A DNA stretch of 64,000 nt from Henckelia pumila. Its lineage: Eukaryota > Streptophyta > Magnoliopsida > Lamiales > Gesneriaceae. The translations under genes and the position numbers were made by a program. The stretch is from contig NC_133122.1 of the NCBI RefSeq assembly GCF_033568475.1, positions 187,569,449 to 187,633,448 on the forward strand, given 5' to 3'. This document shows positions 34,650 through 45,849 of this stretch, in pieces. The notes under the pieces were generated by a model. The model did no database searches and was not told the DNA's origin. It saw only the letters and a program-made list of their open reading frames with translations. The stretch's first letter is position 1. Each line of letters opens with the position of its first letter.

Positions 34650-34812
34650 TTCTTAGGCACCCAAGCGTTGGGTCGACCCAAGCTTAGCCTACCCAAGGCT
34701 TGGGTCAACCCAAGCTACCCAAGGCTTGGGTAGCTTGGGTAGACCCAGGGTGACCCTGGGCACCCAAGCCTTTGGGTTGACCCCGGGTACCCAAGCCAGC
34801 CAAGACCCAAGC
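34650..34812. repeat. Array of ACCCAAG/CTTGGGT palindromic words
   Basis: About a dozen copies of CCCAAGC, CTTGGGT and CAACCCAAG in both orientations lie in 160 bp, for example ACCCAAGGCTTGGGT at two places. The array could fold into many hairpins. It lies in the presumed first intron or leader of the DUF1985/Ulp1 gene. Confidence 0.8.
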
Positions 34813-35404
34813 TAACAAAAATTTTGAATATTACCAGATCATTGTTAGCCATTTGATTGATGAATTTTGTGCTTGAATTGGAAGGTACGTGTGGGATGAG
34901 AATGGAGATTTGTGGAGAAATTTTGAGAGATAAAAGGGTGATCTACGAGAAGGGAGACGGGTGGTGCTTTGAGAATTAAAGATTTGTGAGAAGGGAATAG
35001 ATTTAGGTTTTAATAAACATTTCAGATAAGTTAAATACAAGGACATATTGGTAATTTAAGTAATAAATCTTTTTTTTCAAATACGACACAATGGACTCCT
35101 TTTTACCTAAATTTCCCTGAATAAGACTCATCCAAATACATCATATGCAGAAAATTTTTGTTCAATATATAAGAAATCCTAGAGTTTTCAAATTGTACAA
35201 TATCAGCAGGATACGAATAAATATGAACAGAGCATTCATTATCCAAACATCTCTCAAAAAAGATGGTAACTTTATAAACAAAATGATGCCAAGATCGGTA
35301 CAAGGTCAAAAGACTCCAAATAATTGCACACAATGAATGAAAAACGAAGCCCAAGAGCATTGTACACGGGTAATGACAAAACTGGAAACAACAACTTCTT
35401 ACCA

Positions 35405-35614
35405 AAAAAAGTGTTGATGGGGTTGATGGCTGCAAGATTCTTGGCAGCATTGCCGATATGACGTTCGGTTTTGTTGAAAGTTGTAAGAAGGAGTAATGCG
35501 ATTGCCCTGATCGTTGGGTATGACCTCCACGCGATCGTGCCGCCACACGACCACACATGAATAAGTGGTGCCCAAACCGATTCCCACCGCCGAGCATTGG
35601 CTTTCTCCGGACAT
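35405..35614 (-). pseudogene. HSP70 exon-1 fragment
   Basis: The minus strand, from the Met at 35614, reads [20 protein letters not shown] and then [14 protein letters not shown]: the HSP70 N-terminal ATPase start with GIDLGTTYS changed to GIGLGTTYS, which removes the conserved Asp. A frameshift follows; the neighbouring frame continues with [20 protein letters not shown]. The sequence then passes into an intron-like T-rich stretch at 35400 and no second exon is present. It is a genomic-DNA fragment copy (intron start retained), similar to but not the same as the copy at 50117-50333. Confidence 0.85.
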
Positions 35615-35711
35615 GGTATTCCACAATATACTACACTAGTGTGAAAGAGTAAAGCTGAAAGACTGTAAGCTTGAATTTAAAGCTTGAGGGAACTTTTGTA
35701 ATTTTTTTTTA

Positions 35712-35950
35712 TCCTTTTTTTTTTTGCTGCTCTGGGTAAACCCCACCCTGGACTAACGCAATAGCTTATCCTTTTTTTTTTTTGCTGCTCTGAGTAAACC
35801 CCACTCCGGACTAACGCAATAGCCTCAGTCAGGTAAACCATATTAGGCAAGCCCTGTGTGACAGGCTAGTCCAAGAAGGTGTTGGCAGGAGGAATCGAAC
35901 TCTTGACCAATGGCCAAGAGTTCACATACTCCACCAACTTGGACACTAAT
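35712..35950 (-). mobile_element. tRNA-derived SINE with duplicated tail
   Basis: On the minus strand the head carries GAGTTCGATTCCTCCTGCC, a Pol III B-box-like GTTCGATTCC, preceded by a GGTGGAGTATGTG A-box-like stretch about 45 bp upstream. The body ends in an A-rich tail. The last about 58 bp (CTATTGCGTTAGTCC...GAGCAGC plus A tail) is present twice in tandem (about 35712-35770 and 35771-35828). Target duplications were not identified. Confidence 0.7.
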
Positions 35951-36637
35951 ACAATAGAGTATAGACTCCATATGTGTACGACAATATAATCCGTGACCCA
36001 ATTAGCTGATCTCACATAAGAGGTTTTATGTTACTTAGAATATATTTTAAACTTTCTAAAATAAACTATGTATTATATTGTTTTTCTATTTTTCCAAAAG
36101 TTTCCCTTCTAAAAATAGTTTATTTCTTCTTCAAAATTCCGGAAAATTGTAGCCAACTATGATCTTTCTATTACTATATATTGTCATGATATAGACAATA
36201 TGGATCCTCGGTGAGTAAAACGCTCATAATGGGTTGGTGGGATGGGGGAGACTCAAGAGTCACAACCCACCAAAACCTACTATTTGGTGAGATTAGGCGG
36301 GTCAACTCGAAAAATCTAACTATTTTTTAATTATATTAGGCGGGTTGAGATGGGTTCGTCAGCATCCCACCAAAACTCACCATTTGATGAGATGGGTGGA
36401 TCCAACAAACCCAAATCATTTTAACAGCTCTGGTGGTGAGATCAATTGTGAACATTACCCAAATTAATTTTAATAATGATAATATTGTTCATATTTCATC
36501 AAAATTATAATAATTTTTTATACAAACTCATTACAAAATCCCTGAAACTAAATATTAAAAACAAAACTTTAACAGTATGAACATGTTATGCATGGACATG
36601 AGCGTTAGTTTTCTACTTTATAGCGAAAATTCATTTA
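35951..36637. other. Non-genic stretch, possible MITE relic
   Basis: No ORF of interest. 36225-36430 contains repeated GGGTTGG/CCCACCAA words in both orientations (for example TGGGTTGGTGGGATGG and CAACCCACCAAAACC), typical of degraded hAT-type MITEs ending in AACAGCTCT. Ends and target duplication could not be fixed. Confidence 0.35.
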
Positions 36638-36977
36638 TATGCGATGTTGGAATAAAACACTTGTCTATTATTAATAATGTATGTCTCCAACTGCACAATA
36701 TAATCGTATTTTGAGTAGGTATCTTGTCATACGTACGCTCTCATAAATCTATATTCATGAAACGGGTCATTTCAGTCCATACATACAATAAAAAATAATT
36801 CTTTTAGTATGCGATGTTGGAATAAAACACTTGTCTATTATTAATAATGTATGTCTCCAACTGCACAATATAATCGTATTTTGAGTAGGTATCTTGTCAT
36901 ACGTATGCTCTCATAAATCTATATTCATGAAACGGGTCATTTCAGTCCATACATACAATAAAAAATAATTCTTTTAG
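36638..36977. repeat. 170-bp near-perfect tandem duplication
   Basis: Copies 36638-36807 and 36808-36977 begin ATGCGATGTTGGAATAAAAC (36639 and 36809) and differ by a single base seen by eye (CGTACGCTC against CGTATGCTC). It looks like a recent unequal exchange or slippage product in non-coding DNA. Confidence 0.9.
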
Positions 36978-38147
36978 TATAAAAAATATAATTTTCATGA
37001 GTTGAGTTAGGTCGAAATATTGTCTCACCAAATTTCTCTATGAGATGTCTCACATAATGTTTTTTATTTTATTTTATTTTATTTTATTAATAATTCATTT
37101 TGTTTATGGACAAACGTGTTCTTCGTATATAATAACATCTGAATCTTAATATAATTAGAATGTAAGAAATAAATTATATTTCTATTTATATTTATCATTA
37201 CTTTGTACAAATCTTCTATGAACAATTATATATAATTAATTACCTTAATCTTATCTCATATCAATAAAATGTCTTTGATGATAGGTAAAAATCCTATCAT
37301 ATTTTTTAATTATATTTTCGAGATATTTCGTAATATCACGCTATACACGTGAATCCAGTTGCCTTATATGATAGAATTCAATATGCACTGGGAATATATA
37401 TAACTCTACTATTTTATAATAGTTGAGACTCTTATAAAATCTACCTTATTTGATTTGATGTAAGGACACCAACTTTATTTTCCATTTTACTCTCCAATTA
37501 ATTTTCCACTATGTCACTAACTCCAAGAGAGAGAAAAATAGTTCTCTTATATACGCAGTAATATTTAGGGACAATTCCGTTCGATTCATTGAAGAAAATT
37601 GGTTCCTCAGTTATCGGTACGAGGTATTTATTGGGTACGATTGATTTTTTTAATTGCATCAACGGCGCCGTCTGCGAGAACACGAGTCTAAGATGTTGGT
37701 TACAACAATATAAGTGTTAGATGTAGACGCCGATGTAATCTCATCAAGAATGGCAGAACATGCAAGGAAACACAGAACAATGAATGAAAAAAGGACCATA
37801 AAATGATATATAGTGGTTCGGATAAATGATCCTGTATCCACTTTTTCCCATGGCTCAAATGCTTTCTTCAAGATATCGAAATCAGAGTTGTTTACACAAT
37901 CAATCTCTATGAAATATCTTCACAATACAATGCACATATAAAGAATCAATGAGAGATACAAGCATTCAACTAATCTAATCTTTTGCAACTCAAGAGTAGG
38001 AGAGAATGATCGCATATGTGCTGGGATCCATCTACAAGCCTCTTCTATTCTTTTTATATGCATAATAATAGCGATGCTTCCAAAGTCGGGTTAGGTTAGT
38101 TATTAGAGCTTCAATCCTCTACGGATGCACCCTTGATCATCCTATGC
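36978..38147. other. AT-rich non-genic stretch with LTR-like remnants
   Basis: No convincing gene. ACGGCGCCGTCTGCGAGAAC at about 37662-37681 resembles the primer-site zone (GGCGCCGTCTGTGGGAA type) of plant Tat-like elements, which would make the sequence to its left an LTR end. 37740-38147 reads like a copia LTR remnant (GTGGTTCGGATAAATGATCC). Both calls are weak. Confidence 0.3.
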
Positions 38148-40036
38148 TGTGAGACCTCGGTTCTAATCTTCTAATCTTGGGATAAACAATAATTAAGCAT
38201 GCAAGAACCAAGATTAAAAGCAAAGGAATTTTTTTTTCCGGATGAATAGTGCCGCGCTCGATCGCACGAACTCGTGGGATCGAGCGCACCAATTTATGCG
38301 AAGTTGCTGCCTCAACAATTTAAGGGCCGCGCTCGATCCGACGAACTCGTGCGATCAAGAGCGCCCTTTGCCCAGAAAAACAACAGAAAACAGGGCAGGC
38401 TAACCAACTCCAAAAGCCAACAATCAATTCTTCCATCTAAAACATGAATCAACATATCCAACATGCATAATACATTAAAAGATAGTTCTAAAGTTATACA
38501 TCCAATCCAAACTAATAGAACATGCCTTCAATCTAAGTTTACAATCCCAAACATAACGAATTCGAATATAATCTAAGTTCGATTACATATTCAACTTCTA
38601 AAACAACAAGACCTCACTCTATTAACTCGACCACCTACCATGCGATCTCTGACTCGGTCCTGCCCCACCTGTTGCCAAGCACACATACAAAGACAAGACA
38701 ACATTCGGATAATTCGGTGAGAATAATATTCCCAGTAAAAGAGAAAAACATGCAATATCGAATAAGCATCTCAAAAAAAAATACATCAACTTCCAGATAT
38801 TCAAATATCAATCATGCAATTCCAAGACAATTAAAAATGAAATGCATGTCTTTAAAACTCTGGGATTATCAAGTCCGGATAATCAAGGTAATCAGCTCTT
38901 CTCTTCCTCTATTGGGATCCCGAGGATGAACTATCACACAAAATAGCACCGACCCTCCACTCAGGGTGGATAGTGTATAATTCAATCCTCTAGACTCTAA
39001 AGAAACTATATTGAGTTATGTCGGTCATTGCAATAAATCACCTGTCAATGCCCCCTACTATAGTTCTCAGAACGTCTAACTCAAAATGAAATAAATTCAT
39101 TGGCTCAATATGAATGCAATGCAAATCATAACTCATTCAAGTAAATCAAATAACATGCAAGTATGTGATTTTTCCGGAACACTCGAATCAAGTCGGATTC
39201 GAGTTAATCGTTCCATTCCAGTCTAAGTCATCTTATACCTCTTTCAAACGTCGATGCTCCAACCGGTTACAATCTTCGGAGTGATTCAACTCCTGAAATC
39301 TCACAACTCAACGGCCTTCAAACGAATCTGTACGGAGGTAAGAGAAGATCAATAATGACGATCAAACTCAATAGCCAAATATCATCAACTCAAAACGGTT
39401 CAAAATCCCAATTACAAACCGACGGCATAACGGCTATATTCTAATCAAACCGAAAATGCAGACAGCATAATATCAATCCAATAAACTCAAAACAACCAAC
39501 CTTCAACCATATCAATCCAATTCCAACAAATCATAAAAACTCAACTTTCGAATAATCTTCCAAAAATCATAACAAATCCGAACGACGCTCTATTTCGAAA
39601 TCGACAGAGAATAAACGATCAGAACTCTGCCAAGAACAACATACTAGCAACTCAATCGATTCTAACGACATTCGAAAAATATAATGTATCTGATCGGAGA
39701 AAAACTTACGATAGAACGAAGCTCTCGCAGCCATGATCGCTAATCTGCCTTCAGAAATAATTTCCAACAGACGGATTGAGCTCGGGGTGAAATCTAAAAT
39801 CTTGAAACTCACGTTTGAGTTCTTAAATGGAGATAAGGCGTGTAGGGGAAGAAGAGAATGAGGTTGAAGAGTCAAATCCATGCTTAAATATCTAAAAAAA
39901 TCCAAAATTGCGTTTTAGTCCCTGAAAAATCCGAAATTTGCAAAAAGGACCCTGATCAAAATCAAGTCGGCTCTTGAACTCTATAATGTCCAATTATCTC
40001 AAATAAAGTCAATTAAGATAAAATCGGGGCGTTACA
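38148..40036 (-). mobile_element. Solo LTR of a Tekay-type element
   Basis: TGTGAGACCTCGG at 38148 to GGGGCGTTACA at 40036 (1889 bp), flanked by the exact 5-bp duplication TATGC (38143-38147, 40037-40041). It belongs to the same broad LTR type as 8691-10831 but a different subfamily. Hairpin modules lie at 38252-38289 and 38328-38374. Perfect target duplication around a single LTR indicates intra-element LTR recombination. Confidence 0.93.
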
Positions 40037-40299
40037 TATGCACTTCAAGCCATCCATGCAGTCGATTCCTCCCGTGATTAGGCAATCCAACTGATCATTA
40101 AATCTCTACTGACATGAGTTATTTTTAAGTGTTTTTATTACATGGTGGTTGTGTGTTTTGCATTTGTTTCCCATCATTTTGTTTGTGTTAAATTATTTTA
40201 TTTTCATTTAGGGCTTTCTCATGCATTTTGTTCACTCCTCTAGATTTGTGATTGATTTGTCAGGAAAAAAAGTAAAACAAAGAGTTTGGCAGCAAAGGA

Positions 40300-40485
40300 G
40301 TGCGCTCGGGCCATCACTTTCTACCGCTCGAGCGCATAATTGAAGAAACCAAGAGAAAAAAAACAGAAGGGTGATGCGCCCGGGCGGTCAAATATTACCG
40401 CCCTCGCGCATCCTCGAGAAAAAAAGAGAAGCAGAGGCAGTGTACCCTCGCGCTCGGGCTGTCACTTCTTACCGCCCGGGCGCTC
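40300..40485. repeat. Three GC-rich hairpin modules in the Athila-like LTR
   Basis: Inverted repeats at 40300-40337, 40373-40411 and 40448-40485, with arms such as TGCGCTCGGGC / GCTCGAGCGCA and GCGCCCGGGCGGT / ACCGCCCTCGCGC. Spacers contain GGCAG (TTTGGCAGCAAAGG, AGAGGCAGTGT), the complement of the CTGCC seen in the other clusters. The cluster lies upstream of the presumed TATA box. Confidence 0.85.
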
Positions 40486-41482
40486 TCACGATTTGGAAAT
40501 TTTAATTTTTCGGGTATTTTACATGGAAAGGACTTTTGGGCAATATATATAACAAAATTTGATGTTTTTGAGGGTTCGACATTGAAGAAGGATGAGAAGG
40601 CGGCTGCTGAAGATTTCTTAGCCTCGTTTTGAGTTTTCCTTCTTTCCAACTTTGAATTTTATGTTGAAAAACTTTGTTAGATTAATTTTTATTATGAATT
40701 TTAGTAGCTAAACTTTATTTTGTTAGAATTTAGGGGATCCTACCCCCGTAACACTTTTGTGTGATTGAATATTTTGGACGAATTGATTTTATATTCTACT
40801 AGTATTTGATTTTGTCATTGTTTTATTGTTCTATGTTGAAGAGTAGCTAACTTTAACAAAGTTTCGTATGCTTTGAATTATATCGAGAGATAGAGATTCA
40901 TAATTAGGACAAGTGGCTTGATCAGTAGACTTAAAATAGGAGATATGATATTTAGTACATGTTGATAACCGTAGGTCACCAGGTTGAAAGTTATGGGATT
41001 TCAAAGAGCGCAAAGCAATCGGTAATTATAAATAATAGGAGATATTTGATTATATACATTAAATTGAATTAGGTTGGCATAAATCGAGAGGGAGTGTCGA
41101 TAGATCAGGAAATCCTGTCAAAAATATGCGTAGAAAGTTGAATTTCATTCGTCCAGTTCAATTAGAGGAAATGTGAACCAAGATTCCAACAAATATTCTC
41201 ATATTATATTATCTTCTTAGGAAACATTTTCATTCCTTTTATTTAAGTGATTTAAATTTATTTCGTTAGTTGATAATTTTAGTCATTAATTATTCTAAAG
41301 AGTTTCGTTACTTTTGTTAGAGAAATTAGATAAACAAATTTTTGTTAAAATAGTCCATGAGGACGATACTCGTACACAGTACCTTTTACTATAACTTGAT
41401 TCATGCACTTGCGATAATTACGAGCGGAATTGAGGAAAATTTATATTTATTTTAGTTGTTAGTATTTACTCGATCAAATTTT

Positions 41483-41500
41483 TGGCGTCGTTGTCAGGGA
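41483..41500 (+). promoter_or_regulatory. Decayed tRNA-Asp primer binding site
   Basis: TGGCGTCGTTGTCAGGGA differs from the perfect site at 16793 by three changes, all C to T or G to A, as expected from deamination of methylated cytosine. The LTR end ...CGATCA is at 41476. Confidence 0.75.
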
Positions 41501-41554
41501 CTATTAATTACTTTAATTTGTTTTATTTAATTTTCTGTGTAAAAATTTTAATCA

Positions 41555-42955
41555 TTGGTTTCATCTGTGAATTGCAGGATACTCTTGCAGTGCATGAAAC
41601 ATTCATTTAATTCGGAACTCCTACCTCTTGATCCTGAAATCGAAAGAACTTTTCATAGGAGAAGGAGGCAACAAAGGATTGCGATGGCAGAAGAAGAGCA
41701 ACCCAGACAGAATGTGAATAGATCAATGTTGGAGTGTTCTCAACCATCCATAAATGGAGCTAGTCCTAGCATCATTCGACCTGCATTTCGAGCAAATCAA
41801 TTTGAGATCAAGCCAGCTATCATCCAAATGATTCAGAACTCCGTCCAATTTGGAGGAACTTCAATTCATGATCCTAATGCCCATATTGCAAATTTCTTAA
41901 AAATTTGTGATACATTCAAACATCGTGGAGTTTCTGACGATGCCATTCGTTTACGTTTATTTCCGTTTTCCTTGAGAGATAAAGCTAAGGCTTGGCTAAA
42001 CAGTTTATCTGCAGGTTCCATCACGACATGGGAGGATATGGCCAAAGCATTTCTCACAAAATACTTTCCTCCCTCCAAGTCCATGAAATTGCGTACAGAC
42101 ATTAAAACTTTTTCGCAATCGGAGCAGGAGACACTGTATGAAGCATGGGAGCGCTATAAGGATTTATTAAGGAGATGCCTACATCATTAATTGTCGGACT
42201 AGCATGTGGTACAAATTTTAATTATGGTTTATTGTCTACTAACCGTAATATGATAGATGTAGCTGCAGGGGGAAACCTGTTAATAAAAATCACCAAAGGA
42301 AGGCTACGAGTTGATTGAGGATATGGCATCAAGCAATTATCAGCATCAACATGAGAGAAATGCAATGCAAAAATCCACAGTAATTCATCAAGTAGATGTG
42401 TTTACTTCAGTGGAGACTCATCTTGAAGTCATGAATAAAAATATTTATGAGCTAATTATGGGAAGTTTTTCAATGCGCATTCAAGAAGTGTGGTGTGAAA
42501 AGTGTGGTGTTGAACATTTCATTAAAGACTGTTAGATTGGAAATCCATTCTATCAACCGGAGGGAGTTATAGTAAATCATGTAGGAAATCAAATCCACCC
42601 TAGGTATGATCCTTTCTCGAACACATATAATCCAGGGGGGAAACAACATCTGAATTTCTCATGGGGAGGACATAACAACAGGAAGTATGGGAACCAAAAT
42701 TACAGAAAACAACATCAAGAAGAGAAATCAAGCTTGGAGAAGATGATGCAAAAGTTTATATCATCCTCTGAGACCAGAATGCAGAATCAGGATGCTTCGA
42801 TAAAGAATTTGGAGAATCAGATAGGGCTGTTAGCTAAAGCAATGTCCAGTAGAGATCTTGGTACCTTACCAAGTGACACCGAAAATAACCCCAAAGAGCA
42901 GGTGAAGGCCATAGAATTAAGAAGTGGAAATAAAGTTGAAACTGAGAGACAATAA
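41555..42955 (+). pseudogene. Athila-like gag, broken
   Basis: 41555-42190 (211 aa) includes LPLDPEIERTFHRRRRQQR and the retrotrans_gag domain (IHDPNAHIANFLKICDTF, LFPFSLRDKAKAWLNSL, TWEDMAKAFLTKYFPP). The frame breaks at 42190; 42311-42535 carries the knuckle CEKCGVEHFIKDC (C-x2-C-x4-H-x4-C) and 42734-42955 the coiled-coil/linker ending in KAIELRSGNK, which precedes protease in this family. Confidence 0.88.
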
Positions 42956-43129
42956 ACGAAAGCGACATAAGTCATTGATGTACCTGAGAAAACATCAGGT
43001 TAGTCCTCTAATTCTACACCACCACCCACATCACAATCAAACTTTGTTATTCCACCACCTTTTCCTACAGCTCTCAAGAAGGCCAAGCTAGATGCTCAGT
43101 TTGCGAAATTCCTAAAAATATTCAAGAAA

Positions 43130-43783
43130 TTGAATATCATCATTCCATTTGTCGACGCATTGATGCAAATGCCCAGCTATTCCAAGTTCTTGAAGGAGAT
43201 TCTTTCCAACAAGAGAAAATTAGAAGAGCATGCATTGGTCATTTTAACAGAAAGTTGCTCAACACTGGTTCAGAACAATATCCCTCCAAAGCAAAAATAT
43301 ACACGGAGTTTTTCTATTCCTTGAATGATTAGTGATATTCATTTTCAAAAAACATTATGTGACTTAGGTGCTAGCATAAATCTGATGTCATACTCTGTTT
43401 TTAGGAAACTGGGTTTGGGGGAACCAAAATCCACAAGGATGTCATTACAGTTGGCTGACAGGTCTATAAAACATCCAAGAGGGATAATAAAGGATGTACT
43501 GGTGAAATTAGACAAATTCATCTTTTCGATGGATTTTGTAGTACTGGACATGGAGGAAGATTTGGATATGCCGCTTATTTTGGGAAGACTTTTCCTGGCG
43601 ACAGAAAAAGCACTCATAGATGTCCAAAAGGGAGAATTACTTCTGAGAGTGGGAGATGATAAAATTGCCTTTGATGTTTTTAATGCGCTCAAATGTTCAC
43701 ATCTTTATGAGGAATGTTTCAGATTGATGTTGTTGACTCACTTGTTTATAATTTTGTGCAAGATACACTACAAGAACCTTTAG
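43130..43783 (+). pseudogene. Athila-like aspartic protease
   Basis: 43130-43324 is the segment before the protease (IIPFVDALMQMPSYSKFLKEIL, shared in type with the level-3 element). 43325-43783 contains TLCDLGASINLMSYSVFRKL (catalytic D-L-G-A-S), LQLADRSIKHPRGIIKDVLV and PLILGRLFLATEKALIDV. A stop separates the two pieces. The domain is complete but downstream pol is missing. Confidence 0.88.
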
Positions 43784-43879
43784 AAGCCGCACTTGCATCT
43801 CATTTCCATGAGGAAGACATCAATGAAGGAAAAAAAGAAATGACTGCTTACTTGAATGAGAATCAACCTGTGCGAAGAG

Positions 43880-44573
43880 GTGGCAGGCTTTACAACAATT
43901 TGGTGTACTTCAAGATTTTGCAATGCGGCAATTGCAAGTATCACCCTGATTGAAGTTATTCTCGTTACTGGAGAATAAGTATCAAAGTAATCAAACCCTC
44001 CACATTGAAGGTAACCTTTTATTACCAATATGGATTTATACTTATCTATTGTTCCATCTTATTTCATTTTTTGTTTAAAAATCAATTTATAACCTAGTGG
44101 TTTGCTTCCCAGAGGAAGTTCCACTAGTTTCCATGTATGGTTTGCAAAATGGATTCCATTTCTGAGTTTATAGCTTCTTTCCATTGAGGTCCTTCAGATG
44201 AATTCACAGCTTTTTTTAAGCTTTGAGGTTCACTTTCCATCATGAAAGTGATGAAATTCGGACCTAAGGATTTCTCAGTCCTAGCTCTCTTGCTACGTCT
44301 AGGTTCAACCTCGTACTTAACCTCTTGTTCTTTTTCCATTGTCTCATGTAATCTTTTGGATGAACTAGGTTCTTCCTTATATTTGCAAGAAAACACATGT
44401 TCAAAGAACGAGGAATTTCTTGATTCCATTATCGTATTCTTATGAATGTCAGGAATTTGAGATTGATATACAAGGAATCGATAAGTGCTGTTGTTGTGTC
44501 TATATCCAATGAAAATGCAATCAATGATTTTTGGTCCAAACTCACCTTTTTTGGAGTACGTATGACTTGGCAA
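43880..44573 (-). pseudogene. copia integrase C-terminus and RT start
   Basis: 44124-44573 (149 aa) holds the conserved IDCIFIGY block, an acidic/basic variable stretch with EVEPRRSKRARTEKSLG, and EGPQWKEAINSEMESIL that opens the RT domain. 43880-44028 continues with KGYLQCGGFDYFDTYSPVTRITSIRVI... cut here after IAALQNLEVHQ. The region between (44029-44123) is out of frame. Confidence 0.85.
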
Positions 44574-44639
44574 GACAACCCCACACTCGTAAGTGTTGGT
44601 AGGAAGGTGCCATTCCTTTCCTCATTGTCAGATTCCTCA

Positions 44640-45627
44640 AGATTTGCAAACATCTCTTTGTCACAGCAAACATGGCGAGTAGCACCAGTGTCGATCTACC
44701 ACTCCCTTGGGTTTGAACCCACTAGATTAACTTCAGAGATTACACCACATAGATTCATGTTCGAAACCTCTTGAGATATGTTCTCTACCATATTAACCTC
44801 TCAGTTTTTCTTCGAGTTTTTGCACTCAGAGACCTTGTGACCATTTAACATAATAGTTGTAGCATTTCCCAAATAAATTTTTCTTCGAAATACCTCCTTT
44901 TTGTCTCATTTTCATCCTTTTGTTGGAAGGTGTAAATTTTCTCCTTTTCGATCTTTGGCCATGCTCGACAACATTTGCTTTAGCAAAAACTGGAGAAAAC
45001 AATTGTCTTTAAGAGCTCTTGTTGTCTTCCTCGATACGAAGTCGAACAATGAGTTCTTCAATATTCATCTCCTTGCGCTTGTGTTTCAAGTAGTTCTTCC
45101 ATGCTGGTGGTAGCTTTTCAACAATGGCAGTCACTTGGAAGGATTCACTCAATGTCATCCCCAACCGGCTTGGATTCCACCATATTAAAATGCAAAAAGT
45201 GGTCTACGAGAAACTTATACTCGGTTTTGTATTTTCTTTCAAGGGATTCCAAAAGCTCCTTGGCCGATTTCTTTTCGCAGTACATATTGTAGAGCCAGTC
45301 GGCCAATCCATTCAGTACGTAATTTAGGCAAAGGAAATCAGAATGATTCCATGCCTCCAAAGCACTGACGGATTCCACATCTCCCTCACCATCCTTGAGT
45401 TTAGGAGCATCCTCCGAGAGGAATCTGTCCAGGTTCAGCATCGTCAAGTAAAAGAGTATTTTCTCCTTCCACCTCTTGAAGTCCACACCAATAAACTTCC
45501 CTAGATTTTCTCCGTGACTGTTTGTAATAGGAACAACAACACCACGTGGGGCAACAGGAGAAGCAACACGAGTTGGAACCATGACAAGAGGAACAACAGG
45601 AGTAGTCTCACTTGAAGCAGAAGCCAT
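44640..45627 (-). pseudogene. copia gag and protease, broken
   Basis: 45145-45627 (160 aa) begins MASASSETTPVV and has a UBN2-type gag (FKRWKEKILFYLTMLNLDRF, WNHSDFLCLNYVLNGLADWLYNMY, AKELLESLERKY). The rest of gag lies in broken frames to about 44800. The protease active site WWIDTGATRHVCC is at about 44680-44720. Confidence 0.85.
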
Positions 45628-45849
45628 TTCTGAAACAATTCACGTAATGAGCACAAGATATGTTTTAAGTTTGTTAGCCAAAATGCTAAACTCAAATTGA
45701 ACAGAAACAATATACTAAAAACAAGTAATGATCGTAGTACAATACAACAGTATAACAAGTGCGTAAATACTGAATAGTAATAAACAAATGATTAAGCAGT
45801 AAGGAAACAGTAAATCAAACCAAGGCCTATAACTAATATAGTTTCCTTA

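Larger units (their letters stand above)
31043..34854 (-). pseudogene. DUF1985 / Ulp1-protease-like gene of a Mutator-like (Kaonashi-type) element
   Basis: Exon-like minus-strand segments. At 34531-34323 and, after the hAT insertion, 33541-33305 is a DUF1985-type domain: DDFWMVV joins to KRPVRFSMLEYCLITSLDCS. 33095-32907 and 32828-32208 are linker exons, the latter with a coiled coil and many Ser/Arg. 31602-31153 holds the Ulp1 (C48) region, KARIILTPVHRDGRWFLLKL and CTIFDLQRK. A last exon at 31118-31043 (acceptor TTGTACAG) reads EDSGAFFLAAAGY. Such DUF1985-Ulp1 fusions are carried by plant MULEs. The catalytic His position appears to be Arg (GRW) and the Cys position Ser (EDSG), so it would be an inactive desumoylase-like protein. 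The likely first ATG is at 34854. Exon joins are inferred. Confidence 0.65.
40110..43880 (+). mobile_element. Athila-like element fragment: LTR, gag, protease
   Basis: A plus-strand fragment with an LTR (about 40110-41476, TATA-like CAATATATATAAC at about 40540), a decayed tRNA-Asp primer site (41483-41500), gag (41555-42960) and protease (43130-43700). It is cut at about 43880 by a junction with a minus-strand copia fragment. RT, RNase H and integrase are absent. Confidence 0.85.

Noticed and set aside
36225-36430. Possible hAT MITE with GGGTTGG / CCAACCC words
   Set aside because: Neither terminal repeats nor an 8-bp duplication could be fixed, so it was kept only as a note in the surrounding non-genic stretch.
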